DNA of 64,000 nt, taken from positions 930,001-994,000 of the forward strand of contig JADJLT010000006.1 in the NCBI GenBank assembly GCA_016709965.1, read 5' to 3'. Each line of letters starts with the position of its first letter. Positions within the stretch are counted from its first letter, which is position 1. Shown here in pieces: positions 16,823 through 25,301 of this stretch. The translations under genes and the position numbers were made by a program. Origin of the DNA: Betaproteobacteria bacterium. GTDB taxonomy: Bacteria > Pseudomonadota > Gammaproteobacteria > Burkholderiales > Rhodocyclaceae. The notes under the pieces were generated by a model. That model was not told where the DNA came from and ran no database searches. It worked only from the letters and a program-made list of their open reading frames with translations.

Positions 16823-18343
16823 CTAGCCCAGCTTGTTATCCGCGATGTGATAGTGGGGGTCGGCGTAGCGGTCGATTTCGACCATCTCCTTGGCCTTGCT
16901 CAGCAGTTCCAGGCAGTCCGGGCTGAGGTGGCGCAGGTGGAGGGTCTTGCCGGCTTGCTGATAGCGGGTGGCCAGGCTGTCGATGGCTTCGATGGCCGAG
17001 TGATCGGCGACGCGGGCCTGGGCGAATTCGACCACCACGTGATCCGGGTCATCCTTCGGTGAAAACAGGCGGGCGAAGTTGGCGGTTGAGGCAAAAAACA
17101 GCACCCCGCTCAGCCGATAGACCTTCCAGCCGTTGGCATCGATGCTGGTGTCGACCTGAATCTGCCTGGCCTGCTGCCAGGCAAAGACCAGCGCGGCAAA
17201 GACAATCCCGGCCAACACGGCGATGGCCAGATCGGTCAGCACGGTAATCAGCATCACGCCGACGACGATGATGGCGTCCTGTCGCGGAATCTTGCGTAGT
17301 GCCTGCAGGCTGCCCCATTCGAAGGTTTTTTCGGACACCACGAACATCAGGCCGACGAGTGCGGCGAGCGGAATCAATTCAATCCAGCGTGACAGGAAAA
17401 GAATAAAGCCGAGCAGGAAAACCGCGGCGACGATGCCGGATATCCGGTGCCGGGCGCCATTGTTGATGTTGATCATGCTCTGGCCGATCATCGCGCAGCC
17501 GCCCATGGTGGCAAAAAATCCGCCAATGACGTTGGCCAGTCCTTGGGCCATGGATTCACGATTAGGCATGCCGCGCGTGTCGGTAATCTCGTCGATCAGG
17601 TTGAGGGTGAGCAGCGTTTCAATCAGGCCAATGGCGGCGAGGATCAGCGCATAGGGAAAGATGATGTAGAGCGTTTCGAGATTGAAAGGTACATCCGGCA
17701 CATGGAAGGTGGGCAGGCCACCAGCGATAGAGCCCATGTCGCCCACCGTCTTGGTCTCAATGCCGGTGACGGCGACGAGCCCGGCGACGATCAGGATTGC
17801 CGCCAGTGCGGACGGTATCGCGGTGGTCAGCTTGGGCAGCAGGTAAATGATCGCCATGGTCAGCGCGATCAATCCGAGCATCACCGCCAGGGACTGCGCG
17901 TTCATCCAGTGCAGCGTGCCATCGGGGCCGGCGACCTTGAAGTGACCAAATTGCGCCATGAAGATCACGATGGCCAGTCCGTTCACAAAGCCCAGCATGA
18001 CTGAGTGCGGCACCATGCGGATCAGCTTGCCCAGTTTGGCGGCGGCGAACAGCAGTTGCAGCAGGCCCATCAATACCACGGTAGCAAACAGGTATTCGAC
18101 ACCATGCTGGGTGACGAGCGCCACCATGACCACGGCCAGCGCGCCGGTCGCACCGGAAATCATGCCGGGCCGACCGCCCAGCGCGGCCGTTACCAGACAA
18201 ACAATGAAGGCGGCGTAAAGCCCGGTCAGCGGGCTGACTTGAGCGACCAGCGCGAAGGCAATGGCTTCGGGGACGAGGGCAAGGGAAACGGTAAGGCCGC
18301 TGAGAACGTTGGTTCGCAGCGAAGCTGAATTCAATTCGGACAT
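16823..18343 (-). CDS. SulP-family anion transporter with STAS domain
   Basis: 506 aa with about ten to twelve membrane segments in the first 390 residues, including SLALVPEAIAFALVAQVSPL, GATGALAVVMVAL and GGCAMIGQSMININNGARHR, which match the SulP/SLC26 family. The C-terminal STAS region runs from about residue 410 (VYRLSGVLFFASTANFARLF, then HSAIEAIDSLATRY). It probably carries sulfate, bicarbonate or a related anion; the ion cannot be told. It is flanked by intact nnrS and a decayed nnrS end. Confidence 0.9.
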   Translation of the reverse strand: MSELNSASLRTNVLSGLTVSLALVPEAIAFALVAQVSPLTGLYAAFIVCLVTAALGGRPGMISGATGALAVVMVALVTQHGVEYLFATVVLMGLLQLLFAAAKLGKLIRMVPHSVMLGFVNGLAIVIFMAQFGHFKVAGPDGTLHWMNAQSLAVMLGLIALTMAIIYLLPKLTTAIPSALAAILIVAGLVAVTGIETKTVGDMGSIAGGLPTFHVPDVPFNLETLYIIFPYALILAAIGLIETLLTLNLIDEITDTRGMPNRESMAQGLANVIGGFFATMGGCAMIGQSMININNGARHRISGIVAAVFLLGFILFLSRWIELIPLAALVGLMFVVSEKTFEWGSLQALRKIPRQDAIIVVGVMLITVLTDLAIAVLAGIVFAALVFAWQQARQIQVDTSIDANGWKVYRLSGVLFFASTANFARLFSPKDDPDHVVVEFAQARVADHSAIEAIDSLATRYQQAGKTLHLRHLSPDCLELLSKAKEMVEIDRYADPHYHIADNKLG

Positions 18344-18604
18344 GTGATACCTATCGAGAAACCAGATGTTGCAAGCCTCAGCATTTCTGGCGGGGGAGTT
18401 ATCTGCCTACAACAGGTCACCCTCAAAATGGCCATGCGAAATGGGACATAACGCATTGTGGTGTCATGGATAAATTTGTTGCGTTGCAGCAATTATCGCA
18501 CAGGGCGGCAGTCGGGGAGACTGACGGCATTTCTGCTTGCAGTAGTCCGTGCGCTGAAATGGATGAATTGTTCCTCTTGGGGATTTCTCTAGGCGGCCTT
18601 CTGA

Positions 18605-19765
18605 TCAATGTTCCCGGCCATCAATCCGGGGCTGCAACAGGATCGGCAGGTAGCGGAAGGCGAGCGTCCCGAAAGCGATCAGCCAGCAGGTCGCTGACAG
18701 GTATATCCAAACGAGATAGGCAGCCGGGAGGATTTGCGGCAGAAAAATACGAGTGACCAAGGCGACGATCATGATGTAAAGCACTGCTCTATCCATTCCG
18801 TCGAAAACCACTTTGCGTCCGGTATGGCCTTTGGAAATCCGGATAATCATGGCCGGGATGACGCAGCCCATGGCGCCAAAGGTGAAAAGATGCACCGATA
18901 CCGAGCCAACCCAGACGAAGTTCATTGCGTGGCCGAGTGCCTCGACCATCAATTGGCCGATAATGGCCAAATACCCAATGTACATGATGCCGACATCAAT
19001 GCGCTTGAAGGCTAGTTGGGGTTTCCAGAAGATGAAGCGAATGCTTAGCAGTCCGGCAAGGGTCAGCGAGAGTGCCGCGGTCAACGGTCGGGGGAGGGCA
19101 AATTCGAAGACTAGCAGCAAGCTCAGCAGCTTGATCGGCATGTCCAGTTTCGGGTGACGAAGAATCTGGATCTGGAACGCCGCCTTCATGAAGCCGGTCA
19201 AGGTGCGCTCCAGCATGATCAGGAAGGCAAGCCTGAATAATCCGATGGCCATGCCGTAGCCGGCCATGAAATCGGCACCTTCCAGCATCATGTACTTGGC
19301 CATCAGAAAGCCGGGCAACATGATCAGGAAAAATGCGTTGTCACGGTAGCTGTCGGTGGCGCGATGGCGGATCAACGTCCACAGCAGCATCGCAATCATG
19401 CTACCGAGAAAGAAATTGTTCGACAGCAGAAACAGGGGTTTTGGCCAGCTACCGCCAAAGCTCATGCCGATCCGCTCGAAGATCCAGGCGGCAGCAAGCA
19501 GCATCAGCGCCGGGCCATGGTAACCGCGGATATTTACCCAGTTCTTGGTTGAGGTGAGCAGGAACCCGCCCAGTACGGCCCAGCCGAAGCCGAAGAACAT
19601 TTCGTGAGCATGCCATTGCACCGCACTGAAGGAGGCATCCGGCGCCGGGGCCGCGCTGCCGAAAATCAGTGCCCAGATTATCGGCAAGAGCATTCCAGAA
19701 AGGCAGGCAAGTGCAAAAAATGGGCGGAAGCCGACGAGCCAGATTGGATGCTTCGAGCATTGCAT
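18605..19765 (-). CDS. nnrS: NnrS family heme-copper membrane protein
   Basis: 386 aa with about twelve hydrophobic segments. It opens PIWLVGFRPFFALACLSGML and includes WHAHEMFFGFGWAVLGGFLL, characteristic of NnrS. NnrS proteins are linked to nitric oxide stress and denitrification. The 261 bp between its 3' end and sulP show no gene. No clear NNR/FNR box was found upstream. A decayed copy of its 3' end lies at 16641-16727. Confidence 0.9.
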   Translation of the reverse strand: MQCSKHPIWLVGFRPFFALACLSGMLLPIIWALIFGSAAPAPDASFSAVQWHAHEMFFGFGWAVLGGFLLTSTKNWVNIRGYHGPALMLLAAAWIFERIGMSFGGSWPKPLFLLSNNFFLGSMIAMLLWTLIRHRATDSYRDNAFFLIMLPGFLMAKYMMLEGADFMAGYGMAIGLFRLAFLIMLERTLTGFMKAAFQIQILRHPKLDMPIKLLSLLLVFEFALPRPLTAALSLTLAGLLSIRFIFWKPQLAFKRIDVGIMYIGYLAIIGQLMVEALGHAMNFVWVGSVSVHLFTFGAMGCVIPAMIIRISKGHTGRKVVFDGMDRAVLYIMIVALVTRIFLPQILPAAYLVWIYLSATCWLIAFGTLAFRYLPILLQPRIDGREH

Positions 19766-19931
19766 GAGAACTTATTGCCGATAAGGTTGATCTAAGCGCT
19801 GAGTTTAGCCACTCTTGGTCCCGGCAAATTTGATTTATCCCCGACTCGTCACGCATTGGACTTAACATTGGCGTAAAATTCGAGACTTGGCCGCGAGTGA
19901 GGGGTATCGGCCGGTATACATAAGGATAACG

Positions 19932-21176
19932 ATGAAGCGTGTGGACGATTTCCGCTTGCGGCTTGGCAAGCACGAGCTGGTGCCGATCATGGTCGGCGGC
20001 ATGGGGGTTGACATTTCGAGTGCCGACCTCGCCCTCGAGGCGGCCCGCCTTGGAGGCGTCGGGCATATCTCCGATGCGATGATCAAGACCGTTTCTGATC
20101 GTCGTTACGACACCAAGTTCGTCAAAGAAAAACTCAAGATCTACAAGTTCAACGTCGAGAACGAAGACAAATCACCCGTCAAATTCGATCTTGGCAAGCT
20201 GATTGAGGCGACACGGCTTCACGTTGAGTCAACCATGTCGCGCAAAACCGGCACCGGCATGATTTTCATCAACTGTATGGAAAAGCTGACCATGAATGCG
20301 CCGAAAGAGACGCTCAAGGTACGCATGGAAGCAGCGATGGATTCCGGCATTGAAGGCATTACGCTGGCTGCCGGCCTGCACTTGGGATCCTTTGCGTTAA
20401 TTGAGGATCATCCACGTTTCCGTGACGTCAAGCTGGGCATCATTGTTTCTTCGGTGCGCGCCCTGCAACTTTTCCTGAAAAAGAGTTCGCGGACCGGTCG
20501 CCTGCCAGACTACATCGTCGTTGAAGGGCCGCTGGCTGGTGGCCACCTTGGCTTTGGCATGGACTGGGCTCAGTACGATCTGGCTACCATCGTTGCCGAA
20601 GTGATTCAGTATCTGAAGAACGAGCATCTGGATATTCCCGTCATCCCGGCCGGCGGTATTTTCACCGGTTCCGATGCTGCGGCTTTCCTCGAAGGTGGTG
20701 CCTCGGCCGTTCAGGTGGCAACCCGCTTTACGGTTTCCGAAGAATGTGGCCTGCCTGCGGACGTCAAGCAAGAGTACTTCAAGGCGAGCGAAGAGGACAT
20801 AGAGGTCAATCAGATTTCCCCGACCGGCTATCCAATGCGCATGATAAAAAGCAGTCCTGGCATTGGCGCCGGTATACGCCCCAATTGTGAGGCCTACGGA
20901 TATCTGCTGGATGCCAACGGCAAGTGTGCCTATGTTACGGCCTATAACCGGGAAATTGCAGCACACCCTGGCGCTCGCAAGATATCGGTCATGGACAAGA
21001 CCTGTCTGTGCACGCATATGCGGAATTTTGATATCTGGACTTGTGGCCATCTGACCTACCGTCTCAAAGATACGACCCATCGTCTTGAGGATGGCAGTTA
21101 TCAGTTGCTGTCGGCTGAACATGTCTTCAAGGACTATCAGTTCAGCACTGACCAGAAGGTTGCCTTGCCGGAATAA
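19932..21176 (+). CDS. Nitronate monooxygenase/2-nitropropane dioxygenase family flavoprotein
   Basis: 414 aa from the ATG at 19932 behind AAGGATAAC. The TIM-barrel FMN family is shown by VPIMVGGMGVDISSADLALE, VEGPLAGGHLGFG, VIPAGGIFTGSDAAAFLEGG and ASAVQVATRF. The C-terminal part carries clustered cysteines (CLCTHMRN, CGHLTYR), seen in a subgroup of these proteins. It may oxidise nitronates or act as an enoyl reductase-like enzyme; substrate not assignable. Confidence 0.86.
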   Translation: MKRVDDFRLRLGKHELVPIMVGGMGVDISSADLALEAARLGGVGHISDAMIKTVSDRRYDTKFVKEKLKIYKFNVENEDKSPVKFDLGKLIEATRLHVESTMSRKTGTGMIFINCMEKLTMNAPKETLKVRMEAAMDSGIEGITLAAGLHLGSFALIEDHPRFRDVKLGIIVSSVRALQLFLKKSSRTGRLPDYIVVEGPLAGGHLGFGMDWAQYDLATIVAEVIQYLKNEHLDIPVIPAGGIFTGSDAAAFLEGGASAVQVATRFTVSEECGLPADVKQEYFKASEEDIEVNQISPTGYPMRMIKSSPGIGAGIRPNCEAYGYLLDANGKCAYVTAYNREIAAHPGARKISVMDKTCLCTHMRNFDIWTCGHLTYRLKDTTHRLEDGSYQLLSAEHVFKDYQFSTDQKVALPE

Positions 21177-21252
21177 CTGCTGGCCTGACTGAAATACAGA
21201 CGGCCCCGCTGTGGGTCGTTGGTCGGCTTTGACCCCGCGAAGATTTCCCGTC

Positions 21253-22473
21253 ATGACCATAGCCAAACTGTGTAGTTGGACAACATCGCTGTGTCCGCTA
21301 AAGAAAGCCATCGTTGCTGTTATGGCCATTCTGCAAATCGCATTACCTGCGATGGCCGAGTCTGAATCAGCTTTTTCGCTGCAGGGCTTCGGAACGCTCG
21401 GTATTGCCCGGACCACAACAGACAACGTCGAGTTTGTCCGTGACTTGTCCCAGCCACGAGGGATCGGCAAGGAGTGGAGTGGCTTGGTGGATAGCGTGCT
21501 CGGCCTGCAGGGCGCCTGGCATATCAATCCACAGATGGATGCGGTGGTTCAAGCGACGAGTCGTTATCGCTACGACCAGACGTTCTATCCCGAAATTGCC
21601 TGGGCATATTTGAAATATGATCCCAACCCGAATTTGAGCCTGAGGGCTGGGCGCCTGGGTACTGAATTTTTCATGATGGCGGATTCGCGCTGGGTTGGTT
21701 ATTCTTTTCTGACCGTACGTCCGCCCGGCGATTATTTCTGGTATTTGCCTTTTTATAGCATCCACGGTGCCGATGCGGCGATAACCGTACCGCTTGGTGA
21801 ACATCTCCTGCGAGCGAAGGTCTTCTACGGGCGTTCGAATGGTCAAATTCCGTTGGCTGATGAACAGTGGGATATTTCCGGTTCGCCGATGGTGGGTGGA
21901 TTCCTCGAGTATCAAGTAGATGCCTGGCTGGTGCGAGCTAGCTACGCCAATATTCAGTTCCGACACGACCTGCCAATTTCGGCGGTGATGCAGAAAATTA
22001 TAGGGCGGGGCACTACGAGCGCGGAAGCCGCCTTCCTTGCTACGCGCAATACGCGCACTCACTATTATTCGGTAGGGGTCGTCTACGATCAGGGACCGTG
22101 GCAGGCGCAGTTGATGTTGAATCATATCGAGCAAGGCAGCAATGCACTTGAAAGCTCGGATGGTGGCTATCTGCTTGCCGGTTATCGGGTTTTTCAGGTA
22201 ACGCCTTATCTTGGGTACTCGTGGGTTCGTTCCCGGCAGCATGGGCAGCCTCTGAATGCTCTTGCCGCCTACGTCATGGCTGATTCACATTCCGAGCAGC
22301 ATACGATGTTCCTGGGGGTGCGCTGGGATGTTGCCAAAAATGTTGCGCTCAAGGCTCAGTGGGATTCGATCCGGGGCGATTCAACGTCGATTTTTCCTTA
22401 TCGCCAGGACCGTCGAGCGCAATGGGATGGCAACATGGATGTTTTTTCCATGACGATGGACTTTGTCTTCTAA
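21253..22473 (+). CDS. Outer-membrane porin-like beta-barrel protein
   Basis: 406 aa from the ATG at 21253; an in-frame GTG at 21211 would add residues before the signal peptide. The signal peptide ends near IALPAMAES. The body alternates short strands (SLRAGRLGTEFFMMADSRWV, GYSWVRSR) and ends with phenylalanine in SMTMDFVF, as outer-membrane barrels do. The PstS-like gene starts 4 bp after its stop, so the two are probably one unit. Transported solute unknown. Confidence 0.78.
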   Translation: MTIAKLCSWTTSLCPLKKAIVAVMAILQIALPAMAESESAFSLQGFGTLGIARTTTDNVEFVRDLSQPRGIGKEWSGLVDSVLGLQGAWHINPQMDAVVQATSRYRYDQTFYPEIAWAYLKYDPNPNLSLRAGRLGTEFFMMADSRWVGYSFLTVRPPGDYFWYLPFYSIHGADAAITVPLGEHLLRAKVFYGRSNGQIPLADEQWDISGSPMVGGFLEYQVDAWLVRASYANIQFRHDLPISAVMQKIIGRGTTSAEAAFLATRNTRTHYYSVGVVYDQGPWQAQLMLNHIEQGSNALESSDGGYLLAGYRVFQVTPYLGYSWVRSRQHGQPLNALAAYVMADSHSEQHTMFLGVRWDVAKNVALKAQWDSIRGDSTSIFPYRQDRRAQWDGNMDVFSMTMDFVF

Positions 22474-22477
22474 ATCG

Positions 22478-22915
22478 ATGCGCATTGTCCGACGGTTTTC
22501 CTTGCTGACATTGTGTTGGCTGCTAATGCAGCCGATGGCAGAAGTGCGAGCCGAACTGGTTGTGGTGGTAAATGCGCGCTGTGGCGTGGCTGCAATGACC
22601 CGAAACGAGGTAGTCAATGTTTTTTTCGGCCGCAATCGCCAGTTTTTCAATGGCGTGGAAGCGCAACCGGTGGACATGCCAGATAGTCATCCTGATCGGG
22701 CACGCTTTTATCGCGCATTGGTTGGCAAGGAGGTTTCCGAGGTCAATGCCTACTGGTCACGGCAAGTCTTTTCTGGGCGCATGCAACCGCCTACGAAGGT
22801 AAATACAACCGACGATGTTATGAAATGGGTGAGTTCACATCCGGGGGGCATAGGATTTATTGATCTATCCAGGGCCGATGCGCGAGTTCGTGTGGTTTAC
22901 GACCTGACACCCTAA
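22478..22915 (+). CDS. Periplasmic PstS-like (phosphate-binding-type) small protein
   Basis: 145 aa from the ATG at 22478. Signal peptide RFSLLTLCWLLMQPMAEVRA. The remainder (NEVVNVFFGRNRQFFNGVEA, HPDRARFYRALVGKE, ISHPGGIGFIDLS-like end) resembles single-domain PstS-like substrate-binding proteins. These often sit next to porin-like genes, as here. No ABC transporter genes are nearby, so a role in uptake is uncertain. Confidence 0.75.
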   Translation: MRIVRRFSLLTLCWLLMQPMAEVRAELVVVVNARCGVAAMTRNEVVNVFFGRNRQFFNGVEAQPVDMPDSHPDRARFYRALVGKEVSEVNAYWSRQVFSGRMQPPTKVNTTDDVMKWVSSHPGGIGFIDLSRADARVRVVYDLTP

Positions 22916-23079
22916 GTAAATTTTTTAACTTTCTCATTGAACCTTGAGTTGATCGGCGTGGTCATTATTTTCATGGCCATAGCGGTGATTGTCATCAAGT
23001 ACGGGTAATCTTCGCATGTGCTGTAGTTCGTGCTTCGATGAGCTACATCATTGATTTCTAATAACCAAAGGAGATAAAC

Positions 23080-23517
23080 ATGCCCAATCGCATCATTAGC
23101 AACATTATCGCCGGCCAAACTGTTGTTTCCTGCGCCAAGGAAGCCACGGTGCGGTCTGCTTGCAGCTTGATGGCCCAAAAGCGGATCGGAGCCATTCTGG
23201 TCGTTGAAAACAACCGGACCGTTGGCATCTTTACCGAGCGTGATGCGCTCAACAAGGTCTTGGCAGGCAATCTGGATCCGGATAAAACGACCTTGTCGCA
23301 GGTAATGGTCGCCAACCCGCAAACGATTCGTGCTGACAAGCCGCTTGGCTATGCCTTGCAATTTATGGTCGATGGTGGTTTCCGCCATGTGCCAGTGGTG
23401 GACGATAATGGTGCTCCGTTGGGCATGGTTTCTGCTCGCGATGCTTTGGGTCAGGATATCGTTCAACTCGAGCGAAATCTCGAACTCCGCGAGCACCTCG
23501 AGGAAAATATCGCCTAA
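23080..23517 (+). CDS. CBS-domain pair protein
   Basis: 145 aa with a strong AAAGGAG site. Two CBS modules are visible: residues about 12-65 (LMAQKRIGAILVVENNRTVG, FTERDAL) and about 75-130 (ALQFMVDGGFRHVPVVDDNG, VSARDAL). CBS pairs bind adenine nucleotides and act as energy or redox sensors. Stand-alone gene; partner unknown. Its transcription terminator lies inside the convergent truC gene. Confidence 0.92.
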   Translation: MPNRIISNIIAGQTVVSCAKEATVRSACSLMAQKRIGAILVVENNRTVGIFTERDALNKVLAGNLDPDKTTLSQVMVANPQTIRADKPLGYALQFMVDGGFRHVPVVDDNGAPLGMVSARDALGQDIVQLERNLELREHLEENIA

Positions 23518-24293
23518 GTTGGTTCGAGCGGCCAGCCCAAAAGCACCAGCGTGTCGGCGAATTCGCCGGACGCTGGTGCTTTTATTTCCAGATGTTGCCC
23601 CTCCACTGGGTGGTTAAATGCCATGCTGACGCACGCAAGCAGCATCCGATGGCAGCCAAGATGTTCAGCAAAGTAGCGGTTATGAATTCCCTTGCCGTGG
23701 GTTGCGTCGCCGATGACCGGATGGGCAATATGTTTGAGATGACGCCTTATCTGGTGGCGACGACCGCTTACAGGTTCCAGTTCAAGTAGCGCATAACGGC
23801 TGGTTGGGTAGCGGTCCACCTTAACGGGAAGTTCGATTTCAGCCAGTTTCCGAAAGTGCGTGAAGGCTGGTTGCGGCTCTGTGCTGCTTTGTTCTCCCCG
23901 GAATTCGTAGGGATCGCGTTGCCGAGACAGCGCATGCTCGATGCTGCCTGATGCCGGCGGGTGTCCGCGAACGACCGCCCAATAACGTTTATCTACTGTT
24001 CCTTGCTCGAACTGTTGTCCGAGTTGGCTGGCGATTTCCTTGCTCAGACCAAATAGCAGTACGCCGGAAGTGCCTCTATCGAGTCGATGGGCTGGCCATA
24101 CGTACTGGCCGATCTGGTCGCGCAGGATCTGGATCGCGAAGCGGGTTTCGTGACGATCGATTTCAGATCGATGGACGAGTAGGGCGGGCGGCTTGTCGAT
24201 AACGACAATATGCTCGTCGCGATAGAGGATAGGGAGTTCTTCAGCCAAAAAAACGTTGCTTTGCCGTAACTGGAATTTCCATACCGGTGACAT
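23514..24293 (-). CDS. truC: tRNA pseudouridine(65) synthase
   Basis: Up to 259 aa. The RluA-family active site is HRLDRGTSGVLLFGLS with the catalytic aspartate. TruC-like motifs follow: YPTSRYALLELEPVSGRRHQ and HPVIGDATHGKG. It makes pseudouridine 65 in tRNA. The ATG at 24293 overlaps the upstream gene by 53 bp and lacks a ribosome binding site. The family start fits better at a TTG at 24248 (LAEELPILYRDEHIVV), overlapping the upstream stop by 8 nt, so the true start is uncertain. The gene overlaps the CBS gene's stop by 4 bp in convergent orientation. Confidence 0.88.
   Translation of the reverse strand: MSPVWKFQLRQSNVFLAEELPILYRDEHIVVIDKPPALLVHRSEIDRHETRFAIQILRDQIGQYVWPAHRLDRGTSGVLLFGLSKEIASQLGQQFEQGTVDKRYWAVVRGHPPASGSIEHALSRQRDPYEFRGEQSSTEPQPAFTHFRKLAEIELPVKVDRYPTSRYALLELEPVSGRRHQIRRHLKHIAHPVIGDATHGKGIHNRYFAEHLGCHRMLLACVSMAFNHPVEGQHLEIKAPASGEFADTLVLLGWPLEPT
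23539..23583. terminator. Terminator hairpin embedded in the truC 3' end
   Basis: Perfect 14-bp arms (AAAAGCACCAGCGT / ACGCTGGTGCTTTT) enclose a second palindrome CGGCGAATTCGCCG, followed by TTTATTT on the plus strand. It lies 22 bp past the CBS stop and inside truC codons, so it probably ends the CBS transcript while encoding the TruC C-terminus. Confidence 0.8.
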
Positions 24294-25224
24294 GGGCGCG
24301 GTCGAGCAATTCCCAGTAGTAGCGATAAGAGGCTCGATCGTGGAGTTTGCCTTCGTGTTGAGTCGGTCCCCAGTCGGTGTCCTGAGCGGCTGTCAGGATT
24401 TCAGCCGCAGCCTGCACTTCCGAAAAATCCGGGCGCATTGCTTCGACGATTGGCACAATCTGGTTTGGGTGAATGCTCCACATGCGCAGGTATCCAAATT
24501 CTGTTCGAGCGCGCAATGCGTCATTGCGGATGTATTCGATATCTTTCAGTTCGGTGGTCACGTTATGTGATGGAATGACCCCGCAAGCCAGTGCTGCCGC
24601 GCTGATTTCACATTTGGCACGAGCAACCAGCGGATGTTCAAACTGGCCGGGACTTTTCATGGCGCTGCCAGGAATGGCGCCGTGATGCCCGGAGACGAAA
24701 TCCATCAGGCCAAAATCCAGACTCTCGACCCCGGGTAGTGCAGCGATTTCCCATACTTCGCGAAGAGCGCCGTGGGTTTCAACAAGCACGTGAACCGGAA
24801 TCCTGCGGTCAACGCCAAAATTTTGCTCAATTTCACGTAATGCTTCTATTTGAATCTGAACGTCAGCGGCGCTACAGGATTTGGGCAAGGTAATGAAAGG
24901 CAAGCGGCTGCCGGCGATGCCAACCAGAATTTCCATATCCTGCCGCCAGTGCGGGTGGGTGACGTCATGAACGCGAGCGCCTACCCGGTTGAACAGGTTG
25001 TCCTCGCTCATGATGATACCGGCAGCCATTTCAGCGTGCTCGCGCTCGGCACCTGCATGAGCCCCATCCTCGCAGTCGCAGGTGATGTCGAATATCGGTC
25101 CGAGTTCCCTTTGTAACTGGAGTGCTTTCCGCATCAGTTTTTCAGATCCGGCGTAATGGTCGACAGCGGGCAGAATGGGGAATGGTTTTTCGCCGGCAAA
25201 AAGTACGGCTTTCGGATGGCGCAT
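24241..25224 (-). CDS. HpcH/HpaI aldolase/citrate lyase family protein (malyl-CoA lyase-like)
   Basis: 327 aa from the ATG at 25224 (a TTG at 25239 is also in frame). CitE-like TIM barrel features: FDITCDCEDGAHAGAEREHA, the arginine in GARVHDVTHPHW, HVLVETHGALREVWEIAALP and ESLDFGLMDFVSGHHGAIP. The CoA-lyase group cleaves malyl-CoA or related beta-hydroxyacyl-CoA esters, which would fit its place directly after mdh. The exact substrate is inference. Confidence 0.82.
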   Translation of the reverse strand: MRHPKAVLFAGEKPFPILPAVDHYAGSEKLMRKALQLQRELGPIFDITCDCEDGAHAGAEREHAEMAAGIIMSEDNLFNRVGARVHDVTHPHWRQDMEILVGIAGSRLPFITLPKSCSAADVQIQIEALREIEQNFGVDRRIPVHVLVETHGALREVWEIAALPGVESLDFGLMDFVSGHHGAIPGSAMKSPGQFEHPLVARAKCEISAAALACGVIPSHNVTTELKDIEYIRNDALRARTEFGYLRMWSIHPNQIVPIVEAMRPDFSEVQAAAEILTAAQDTDWGPTQHEGKLHDRASYRYYWELLDRAHVTGMEIPVTAKQRFFG

Positions 25225-25245
25225 GATTTTCAGATCCAAAAATGA

Positions 25246-25276
25246 AAATGGCCGCGGTATTTTACCGCGGCCATTT
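25246..25276 (-). terminator. Terminator after mdh
   Basis: Perfect 14-bp arms (AAATGGCCGCGGTA / TACCGCGGCCATTT) with a 3-nt loop, followed on the minus strand by TTCATTTTT. It separates mdh from the CoA-lyase family gene. Confidence 0.85.
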
Positions 25277-25301
25277 AATGAAGCTGGGAACTAATGCTGG
25301 A

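Noticed and set aside
22916..22988. Possible small membrane peptide (LIGVVIIFMAIAVIVIKYG)
   Set aside because: Hydrophobic and in frame after the PstS-like stop, but it has no ATG near the front and no ribosome binding site, so it is not called.
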